Source: an uncultured Spirochaetaceae bacterium
GTDB lineage: Bacteria; Spirochaetota; Spirochaetia; Sphaerochaetales; Sphaerochaetaceae
Assembly: GCA_900321635.1 (NCBI GenBank)
Contig: ONWV01000008.1
Span: forward strand, 1-47,107
Direction: 5' to 3'
Length of the DNA: 47,107 nt
Shown here: piece after piece, positions 1-6,680 of the stretch
How the letters are laid out: every line of letters starts with the position of its first letter
Position numbering within the stretch: the first letter of the stretch is position 1
Program-made: the position numbers and the translations under genes
The notes under the pieces: model-generated
What the model saw: the letters and a program-made list of their open reading frames with translations, nothing else
What the model was told of the DNA's origin: nothing
Database searches by the model: none

Positions 1-65
1 TCTCTGATTCAATGGCCCTACTATACCTTTTTTTCCGCGTGTTTACAATATAAAAGGTAGAAAAA

Positions 66-92
66 ATGTACAGTATGGGATATACTGTACAT
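66..92. promoter_or_regulatory. Perfect 11-bp inverted repeat, operator-like
   Basis: ATGTACAGTAT at 66-76 is mirrored by ATACTGTACAT at 82-92 around a 5-base spacer. A second small hairpin, GAAAGC-GGT-GCTTTC, follows at 101-115. The dyad looks like a repressor site, but no intact gene starts just after it, so its target is unclear. Confidence 0.4.
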
Positions 93-136
93 GTTCGATT
101 GAAAGCGGTGCTTTCAAATTTGAAAAAAGGGAGCCT

Positions 137-964
137 TTGGAAAGGGGGCTGCACAATAAGGCCATGCTGCTTTTCAAAGAGTATATGCTGGTCGGCGGTA
201 TGCCCCAAAGTGTCCTGGCTTACATAGAGAGCAGAAAAGATTTCGAAAAAACCGACATTGAAAAGCGGGATATCCTGGAACTCTACCGGGAGGACATAAA
301 GAAGATCAAGGCAAATTACAGAGCAAAGGTATCAGCGTTGTTCGACCAGATCCCCGGCCTGCTTTCGAAGCACGAAAAGCGGGTTGTCTTTGGTAAGATA
401 GCAGAAGGATCTTATGCTGAACAATACGAAGATACATTTTTCTGGCTTTCAGATTCCATGATAACAAACGAATGCAGAAAAACTGATGATCCGAATATAG
501 GGCTTTCGTTAAATGAATCTGAATCTTTTATCAAATGCTATTTGGGCGATACCGGACTTTTAGTAAGTCATGCATTCGATGAAAACGAACTGCTTGAAAA
601 TGAAGTTTACAAGCAGATCCTTGGCGATAAGCTTTCGCTGAATAAAGGTATGCTCTATGAAAATATAATAGCTCAAATGCTTACGGCAAACGGGCATAAA
701 CTGTATTTTTATACACAGTATAATGCTGAAAAACACAGAAATGATATCGAAATAGATTTCATCATATCAAACAATAGCAAAGTAAAATATAAAATATTTC
801 CTATAGAAGTAAAATCCGGAAGGAATTACTCTGTTGTTTCCCTTATGCGTTTTAAGGAAAAATATAAAGATCGTATCGGGGAATGTTTTATCGTACACCC
901 TAAAAATCTTAGTTACAAAGAAGATATATTGTGCATTCCTCCATACATGGTACCTTGTTTGTAA
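137..964 (+). pseudogene. Truncated ATPase-type protein, C-terminal DUF4143 part only
   Basis: The protein matches the C-terminal half of the AAA ATPase plus DUF4143 family. A 'KEYMLVGGMPQSV' segment lies near the start, and a nuclease-like C-terminal section has 'IDFIISN' followed by 'FPIEVKSG' (residues about 200-228). The normal family protein has an N-terminal P-loop ATPase domain of roughly 200 residues, which is absent. The recognisable family sequence begins a few codons before position 137 (FEKREPLERG, from about 119). Further upstream the frame loses any resemblance and reaches a stop at position 5. The TTG at 137 is therefore only the first usable start of a remnant. Members are thought to be solitary ATPases of unknown or toxin-antitoxin-related function. 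The loss could be a real decay or a break in the assembly at the contig edge. Confidence 0.7.
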
Positions 965-1049
965 TTTTTACCACTTCCGGATCACGCATTTACAACCTAA
1001 TGGCTTTCTCGTCTTTCTTTATGATCATGCACAAGCCATAAGAATCAAA

Positions 1050-1079
1050 ACCCCCGTCCACTTTAGCGTGTTCGGGGGT
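1050..1079 (-). terminator. Rho-independent terminator of the LRR gene
   Basis: On the minus strand ACCCCCG and CGGGGGT close a stem with an inner CAC/GTG pairing, followed by TTTTGATT. It lies just downstream of the stop codon of the minus-strand leucine-rich-repeat gene. Confidence 0.65.
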
Positions 1080-1102
1080 ACTTTGATATTCAAATACTTA
1101 AT

Positions 1103-2149
1103 TTACTTTATCCATCCTCTGCCGTCAGCCGTATATGTCTTTCCGGCCACGCTGAATCTCTTGTTTGTCACAAGCCAGCCGTTGTCCCCGAAGTATGACC
1201 AGTGTGCGGTCTTTTCACCTTCGTTCTTGCCCATATTTCTCCAGCCGGTGTATAGTTTGCCGTCCTTTCCGAAATATGACCAGTGCTCTGTCTTCTCTCC
1301 CTCGGCTTTACCCATCTTGTGCCAGCCGGTGTAGGCCTTTCCGTCTTTGTAGTATTTCCAGCCACCGTTTTCGTTGACCCAGCCGTTTTTTTTGTGAGTT
1401 ACATTCAATGTAACATTCATTTTCTCGTTTTTATATCCGGTTTTGTAATCATAAGTGATAGTATTTCCCGTTATTTTAACTAACTTATTTCCGAACAACG
1501 TTGCACCTTGAAGGTTTGTTATTTTTGACGATACTATGCTGGGAGATAAAGCCGAAATCAGTATCTCACCGTTTGAGGCTATCACATCTCTCTCCTGATA
1601 ATAAACATTAACACCCGTTAGCTTTGTGTTCTTGCTTATATCCAGACTGCTCAACTCATTATTATTACACCACAACCAATCAAGTCCCATATTCTTGCTT
1701 ACATCCAGACTTCTCAGGTTATTATGATCGCAAGACAAATGTGTAAGCACCGGGTTCTTGCTTACATCCAGACTGTTTAGATTATTATCTGAGCACGTCA
1801 ATAATTTAAGTGCCGGATTCTTGCTTACATCCAGACTGTTCAAATTGTTTCCATCGCAAGACAAATCTGTCAGTGCCGTATTATTGCTTACATTCAGACT
1901 TCTCAGATTATCTTCACCGCAAGACAAATATGTCAACGCCGTATTCTTGCTTATATCCAGACTACTCAGGTTATTAAAATCGCAATACAAATCTGTCAGC
2001 GCTGTATTCTTGCTTACATCCAGACTTCTCAGGTTATTACTGTAGCAAGACAAACTTGTTAGCAACCTGTTCTTGCTTACATCCAAACTGCTTAGGTTGT
2101 TACCACCGCACTCTAAATATGTCAGCGCCGTATTCTTTCTTACATCCAG
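1103..2149 (-). pseudogene. Leucine-rich-repeat surface protein, C-terminal fragment
   Basis: This holds at least eight leucine-rich repeats of about 21-22 residues with the pattern L-x-x-L-x-C-x-x-N-x-L-x-x-LDVSKN. A linker follows, then two or three WxYFGxDG/YTGW cell-wall-binding (choline-binding-like) repeats over the last 90 residues. That design anchors a secreted adhesin-like protein to a Gram-positive wall. The frame is open from about 2149, immediately after a foreign-looking 22-base stretch (2150-2171). The first in-frame ATG is only at 2086 and has no reason to be a natural start. It is the remainder of the gene whose signal peptide lies at 2166-2537. Confidence 0.75.
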
Positions 2150-2165
2150 TCAAGAGTGAGCCGTT

Positions 2166-2537
2166 CTACCGCGTCAGCGCCGTGTTCCTGCTTACATCCA
2201 GACTATTCAGTCCATTACTATGGCAATCCAAATGTGTCAGCGCTGTAAAATATTCAATACCCTTAAGGCTTGAAATCGCTATCTCTCCACAATTTATTTC
2301 TTTACATATTGCTATCTCACTTTCACTTAGTTTACTGTCACCATTAGCATCTATATTCTCAGATACATATTTTCTGAAATTCGCATCCGGGAAATTTGTT
2401 GCATTTATAGCCACATCTGTTGCCGCAAAAACCTCTGCCTCCTGAATAACTCCCGTGACTGCAACTCCCGAAAACACACTTCCCGCACCGATAAGACCGG
2501 CCGCGATAAGTCCCAACATTTTCCTGCTCTTCTTCAT
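2166..2537 (-). pseudogene. Leucine-rich-repeat surface protein, N-terminal fragment
   Basis: This is the start of the same LRR gene. The ATG at 2537 follows AAGGAGAAGT at good spacing. An N-terminal signal peptide (MKKSRKMLGLIAAGLIG...) ends near 'VFAATD'. Next comes an 'INATNFPDANFRKYV' segment with 'DANGDSKLSESEI', a dockerin/EF-like pattern common at the front of Lachnospiraceae LRR proteins, and one LRR unit. The frame then meets a TAG (2166-2168) inside a 22-base stretch that replaces the expected 33 bases of one repeat, so the product would be released without its repeats or wall anchor. Confidence 0.75.
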
Positions 2538-2660
2538 GATACTTCTCCTTTCCGCCAAATGGAAAAAATTAAACATAGTTTTTATACCACTGTTCATATA
2601 TTATCACACTTTTTTATATTTTAATAATACGAATTTTGGATAAACACTAAATAATTTATA

Positions 2661-2954
2661 TTCAGCACAGAGGATGGTGGTGGATGATCATTAAAAAAAA
2701 AAGCTCCCGTGTCTGTCTTTCCGAACATTAGAAGCCAAGCCGAAAAATTAAGAGCGGCTAAATCGTTTACAAATGCCGTGCATAGCTGCTATATCACTTT
2801 CCATAGATAAAGTTTTTATGCAGCATTATGCACGGCTTTTGTGTCCAAACGATTTGGCCGCTCTTTTAATTTTTCAGGGTTGGATTCTACAGTTTGGAAA
2901 GGCAGATCACGGGGAGCTGTTTTTAAGATCATCCACCCTGTCCTCTGCGCCTGA
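2661..2954. repeat. Long imperfect foldback (about 290 bp), MITE-like
   Basis: The left arm (2661-2789) and right arm (2820-2954) are imperfect reverse complements over almost their whole length, around a 30-base centre. Matching blocks include CAGAGG/CCTCTG at the ends, GGTGGATGATC/GATCATCCACC, CTTTCC/GGAAAG, GAAAAATTAA/TTAATTTTTC, CAAATCGTTT/AAACGATTTG-like and GCCGTGCAT/ATGCACGGC. The right end stops 3 bases before the murF stop codon. It carries no plausible gene. It could be a non-autonomous foldback transposon or a very large transcriptional hairpin. Confidence 0.8.
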
Positions 2955-2956
2955 AA

Positions 2957-4330
2957 TCATCCATCTCCCATCAACGCCTTTGCAACATCCCCGAACTTCA
3001 TACTGTTGGACGCCTTGATCATAACCGCATCACCTTCACGCAGCACAGCTTCCAGTTCCTTGACAAGCGCCTCATTATCATCAAAGCATCGTATATCTCC
3101 TACACGGCCTTTCGCGCCTTCCGCGATCTCTTTTGCCATATCCCCGCAGGTAAAAAGAACATCCACATTTTTCGACGCAGCGTATTCCCCCACCTGCCTG
3201 TGCATCTTCAGGGAGTCGTCACCCAGCTCATACATGTTTCCAAGAACACATATCTTTCTGCCATCGGCAAGACAAAGGGTATCAATTGCAGACATCATGG
3301 ATACGGGAGATGCGTTGTAGCTGTCATCAATGACTGTTATGCCATTTACCTGCCTTATGTTCGTCCTTCCGGAAACGGTCTCAACAGATGCGATACCTTT
3401 CTGTATGCTCCCGGCGGAAAGCCCGAAATATTCTCCCACTGCTGCCGCAGCAAGGGCATTGGTCACCATGTGCCTCCCGGGAATGGGAATATGCACTTCG
3501 AGATCACCACAGTTTAATCCTTTGATGATAAAGGATGATCCGGAAAGTCCCTCTTCTCTGATATCCTCTGCATAAATATCGTTCTTATCTTCCAGTCCGA
3601 CAAACAGCGGCTTTCCCGCAGGTGTATCCTTTACCTGACTGAGTATGTCGTTGTCACCGTTTAAGATAACCAGACCTTCCTTTGGTATATTCTTATATAT
3701 CTTGCTTTTTTCTTCAAAGATACCTTCCCTGCTTCCAAGTATCTCCATATGCGTTACGCCGATATTTGTGATCACTGCCACTTCAGGCTGTACGATCCCG
3801 GTAAGATAGTCCATCTCCTCCGGCGCAGATATGCCCATCTCAAGAACTGCTACCTCGGTTTCGGAATCCATCTCACAACAGGTAAGGGGAAGCCCTATCT
3901 CGTTGTTGTGGTTCCCCAGAGTCTTTCCGGTGACATATTCCTGCGCAAGCACGGCAGCTATCACTTCTTTTGTGCTGGTCTTTCCCACGCTTCCCGTTAT
4001 CCCCACAACGGGAATATCCAGTATCTTCATATATTCCCTCGCAACACGGCCTACAGCTTCCACTGTTGAGGGTACCTTTACATATACGCCTTTACCCTCC
4101 GGGTCAAAATCTTTTTCACCCACCACAAGGAATGCCCCGGCATCAAATGCTGATCCGATAAAGCCATGCCCGTCCACACGCTCACCCTTTATGGCACCGT
4201 ACACACCTCCGGGTATGACCTTTCTTGAATCGGTCACAAGGGAAGTTATCTCCCTGTCAAAAAATCCTCTGTCTCCTTTGAATTCTCCTGCACAGGCATT
4301 TACCGCCTGTTCCACGGTCATCTTATCCAA
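2957..4330 (-). CDS. murF: UDP-N-acetylmuramoyl-tripeptide--D-alanyl-D-alanine ligase
   Basis: MurF adds the D-Ala-D-Ala dipeptide to the UDP-MurNAc-tripeptide, the last cytoplasmic step in making the peptidoglycan monomer. The 457-residue length is normal. Visible motifs are the Mur ligase P-loop GITGSVGKTSTKE (about residue 110), GNHNNEIGLP, EMGIS, the TNIGVTHME helix, and the C-terminal domain block DDSYNASPVSM with VLGNMYELG. A TTG start at 4330 is preferred because AGGAG lies 9 bases before it; the in-frame ATG at 4321 would be too far away. It follows ddl by about 30 bases on the same strand, so the dipeptide maker and its user are co-transcribed. A large foldback abuts its stop codon. 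Confidence 0.95.
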   Translation of the reverse strand: MDKMTVEQAVNACAGEFKGDRGFFDREITSLVTDSRKVIPGGVYGAIKGERVDGHGFIGSAFDAGAFLVVGEKDFDPEGKGVYVKVPSTVEAVGRVAREYMKILDIPVVGITGSVGKTSTKEVIAAVLAQEYVTGKTLGNHNNEIGLPLTCCEMDSETEVAVLEMGISAPEEMDYLTGIVQPEVAVITNIGVTHMEILGSREGIFEEKSKIYKNIPKEGLVILNGDNDILSQVKDTPAGKPLFVGLEDKNDIYAEDIREEGLSGSSFIIKGLNCGDLEVHIPIPGRHMVTNALAAAAVGEYFGLSAGSIQKGIASVETVSGRTNIRQVNGITVIDDSYNASPVSMMSAIDTLCLADGRKICVLGNMYELGDDSLKMHRQVGEYAASKNVDVLFTCGDMAKEIAEGAKGRVGDIRCFDDNEALVKELEAVLREGDAVMIKASNSMKFGDVAKALMGDG

Positions 4331-4359
4331 GACATTTTTCTCCTTTTAAAAAACGGGAT

Positions 4360-5415
4360 TTAAAAAGTATCATCGTTACGTTTATCTAAAGAAACGTCAA
4401 TAAGCTTTTGTACAAGCTCCTCATAGGAAAGCCCTATGGCTGCAGCCTCCTGGGGCAGAAGTGATGTAGGAGTCATACCGGGCAGGGTATTTATCTCAAG
4501 ACAGTAGATCTCACCATCTTCATCTAACAACTCATCCACTCTGGAATATGTATCGATTCCTGCCGCCTCACATGCTCTCTCGGCCCAGTACTGCATCCTT
4601 CTTGATGTCTCCTCGGGAAGTTCCGCAGGGCATATCTCCTTTGCTCCATTGGGATCATACTTATGCTCATAATCATAAACACCGCCATCGGGAATGATCT
4701 CGATCACCGGCAGCGCCTCACCGTCACATACACCCACGGAAAATTCCCTTCCGCTTATGTACTCTTCCACAAGAACTTTTTCCTCAAGTCTGAAGGCTTC
4801 TTTTATGGCTTCCGCTCTTTCATCTGCCGTCTTTGCTATGGTAACACCTACGCTGGATCCTCCGCAGGCAGGCTTTACCACACAGGGAAGAGGAAGTTCT
4901 TCTTCGCTTACGGTATTTTCAAAACGAAGCAGTGTCACACCTTTGGGCATTGGGATACCCTCAGGAATCAGGATCTTTTTTGTAATATCCTTATCCATGC
5001 ATAAGGCACTGCTCAGGCTCCCCGGTCCGGTATACTTTATCCCGGAAAGATCGAGAACTGCCTGGACTTTTCCGTTCTCACCGTTTTCACCGTGTAATCC
5101 CATAAATACAATGTCTGCTTCCCTGCAGAATTCCAGTACCTTAGGTCCGAAAAATTCGCCCTTTGTCTGCTTGCGTCTTTTTATCTCGTCTTTTACTTCC
5201 GGGGTTTTTTCTTTTAATTCTTTTCCCAGTTTTTCAAGGTCGTTATCATCTGCAAAAAATGCATCCCCGTCTGCATAAACATCAGAGCCGAAAAACACAT
5301 CCACAACATTTGCTTTATGACCCAGTTTTCTTAAAGCCGTACAAACCTTTACCGAAGTAACAAGGGAAACGTCACGCTCCGTACTTGTTCCGCCTGCAAG
5401 AACCGTTACTTTCAT
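4360..5415 (-). CDS. ddl: D-alanine--D-alanine ligase
   Basis: This ATP-grasp enzyme joins two D-alanines for peptidoglycan. The start at 5415 (MKVTVLAGGTSTERDVS) has GGAGG a few bases upstream, so the extra in-frame residues further up are not coding. Family landmarks are the N-terminal GGTSTERDVSL loop, the 'GLHGENGENGKVQ' block, 'CVVKPACGGSSVGV' (ATP-grasp lysine and glycine loop), 'EEYISGREFSVGV' and 'CLEINTLPGMTPTSLLP' near the C-terminus. The length of 351 residues is typical. It precedes murF and follows the tail of a ComF-like gene. Confidence 0.95.
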   Translation of the reverse strand: MKVTVLAGGTSTERDVSLVTSVKVCTALRKLGHKANVVDVFFGSDVYADGDAFFADDNDLEKLGKELKEKTPEVKDEIKRRKQTKGEFFGPKVLEFCREADIVFMGLHGENGENGKVQAVLDLSGIKYTGPGSLSSALCMDKDITKKILIPEGIPMPKGVTLLRFENTVSEEELPLPCVVKPACGGSSVGVTIAKTADERAEAIKEAFRLEEKVLVEEYISGREFSVGVCDGEALPVIEIIPDGGVYDYEHKYDPNGAKEICPAELPEETSRRMQYWAERACEAAGIDTYSRVDELLDEDGEIYCLEINTLPGMTPTSLLPQEAAAIGLSYEELVQKLIDVSLDKRNDDTF

Positions 5416-5450
5416 ATATGAAGCCTCCAAAAATATTTTTATAAATTTTA

Positions 5451-5672
5451 TCACATACCGCGTCCGATACAAAGGGAAGCACCGTACACTTTTTCCGCTC
5501 CGGCCCTTTTTAATACATGGGCACAGGAATCAAAGGTGGCGCCTGTGGTATAGATATCATCTATCAAAAGCACCTTTTTGCCATAGCTCGCTAAAGCACT
5601 AGAAAGGTTAATGGCCGTCGTTGTCTTTCCGACTCCACCTTTCTGAAGGTGAAATGCAATAGTCTTAGCCAT
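5451..5672 (-). CDS. Hybrid frame: ParA N-terminus joined to ComF-like C-terminus
   Basis: The first 38 or so residues from the ATG at 5672 are a ParA/Soj-type start: the deviant Walker A motif KGGVGKTTT followed by [18 protein letters not shown]. In ParA proteins LID should be followed by xDPQ. Instead the frame continues [13 protein letters not shown]...GASLCIGRG, the phosphoribosyl-pyrophosphate loop and end of a ComF/GntX phosphoribosyltransferase. Both families contain a 'GKKVLLID(D)' stretch, and the switch falls at about 5559-5582. No known protein has this order, and each half lacks its other domain. The ComF tail fits the ddl side. The ParA head may belong to the spirochaete or to a third source. 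It is best read as an assembly or recombination seam, not a functional gene. Confidence 0.8.
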   Translation of the reverse strand: MAKTIAFHLQKGGVGKTTTAINLSSALASYGKKVLLIDDIYTTGATFDSCAHVLKRAGAEKVYGASLCIGRGM

Positions 5673-5844
5673 AGTTTTCCTGTAAATTCTAATATACTCC
5701 ACACACTAAAATCATACAAGAGTTTTTTGATTTAAAATATTTTCAATATAGTTTTGATATGTTTTTATATAATTTTGATAGTTTTATTATTAGTTTTGCT
5801 AGCGTTTTTATGTTATAACAGTTTGTATTTAATGGGAAACGATA

Positions 5845-5876
5845 CAAAAAACGGACCTGTTTCCAGGCCCGTCCGT
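5845..5876 (-). terminator. Rho-independent terminator of the valS-lipoprotein unit
   Basis: On the minus strand ACGGACGGGCCTG-GAAA-CAGGTCCGT forms a stem with a GAAA loop and a 3-base bulge, followed directly by six T. It lies 16 bases after the lipoprotein stop codon. The 170 bases to its left (5673-5844) are very AT-rich and show no gene. Confidence 0.8.
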
Positions 5877-5892
5877 CAAAGCATTTTATAGC

Positions 5893-6654
5893 TTATTTCT
5901 TATACTCTCCTAAGAGAGCTCTGAGAAATTCATCATTCTCATCTTCCGAATTAAAGCCAGAAGAACTGTCCTGCGGTTCAACATCTTCCTTAGTCTGAGC
6001 AGTCTGAGAAGTCTGCGAAGGCTGAGAAGGCTCTGATTCCCTGACTGCGGGCTTCTTCTTTTCTATCATACCAGAAGACTTTACCAAAGCGATAATGAAG
6101 TAGATTAGACCGCCCAGGCATACAAGAAGGCCCAGGCTGAAAAGAGTTTCATGAGCGAAGAAATATGCAAACTTTGTAATAAAGGAAGTATTCTGTGGCT
6201 CATTTTCTTCTTCAATAACAGGTGCTTTCGAAGCTTCAACAGCACTTGGCTTTGAAGATGTACTTTTCACTTCCTCAGTCTTAACTGGCTGTGCAGTCTC
6301 CTCTGCTTCGGAAGGAGATGAAGGACTTGTGAAGACATAACCCCAGTCAGTCACAGGAGTCTCTTCCGATGAAGCCTCTACCGTCGCAGTAGTTGGTGTA
6401 ACTTCTTCTGATACAGCAAATTCCGACTCAGAAACAACAGTTTCTACGGACGTCTCCTGCTGAGGGACAAGGCTTTCCTCAACAGGAGGCACAACATCTT
6501 CAGAAACTTCAGATACTTCGGATACCGTCGGAGGAAGCTGCTCTATAACAGTAGTTTCAACAGTTTCCGGAAGCACTTCTGTCTCAGCCTTTTTTGTGGC
6601 ACATGAGACAAGAAGCAGAAGGACCAATGATACGGTCAAAACATACTTTTTCAT
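5893..6654 (-). CDS. Lipoprotein with Ser/Glu/Thr-rich linker and one membrane helix
   Basis: The start at 6654 (MKKYVLTVSLVLLLLVSC) is chosen because GGAGGA lies 9 bases upstream; the frame is open a little further. A lipobox LVSC marks lipid attachment at residue 18. The next 130 or so residues are low-complexity acidic Val/Glu/Ser/Thr/Pro sequence. A single hydrophobic helix (LFSLGLLVCLGGLIYFIIALV) follows, then a basic stretch and a tail with SQPSQTSQTAQT. That tail is encoded by 9-bp units of the form (A/C)CTnCnCAG, the same period as the CAGAC arrays elsewhere in this window. No enzyme domain is visible. The gene follows valS by 26 bases and ends at a strong terminator. Its function is unknown; it may span the periplasm. 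Confidence 0.75.
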   Translation of the reverse strand: MKKYVLTVSLVLLLLVSCATKKAETEVLPETVETTVIEQLPPTVSEVSEVSEDVVPPVEESLVPQQETSVETVVSESEFAVSEEVTPTTATVEASSEETPVTDWGYVFTSPSSPSEAEETAQPVKTEEVKSTSSKPSAVEASKAPVIEEENEPQNTSFITKFAYFFAHETLFSLGLLVCLGGLIYFIIALVKSSGMIEKKKPAVRESEPSQPSQTSQTAQTKEDVEPQDSSSGFNSEDENDEFLRALLGEYKK

Positions 6655-6680
6655 CCCGGCAATTCCTCCAACTGTTGGCA

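Noticed and set aside
834..1334. 166-codon plus-strand frame after the DUF4143 remnant
   Set aside because: Overlaps the real DUF4143 frame and then runs antisense through the LRR terminator and cell-wall-binding repeats.
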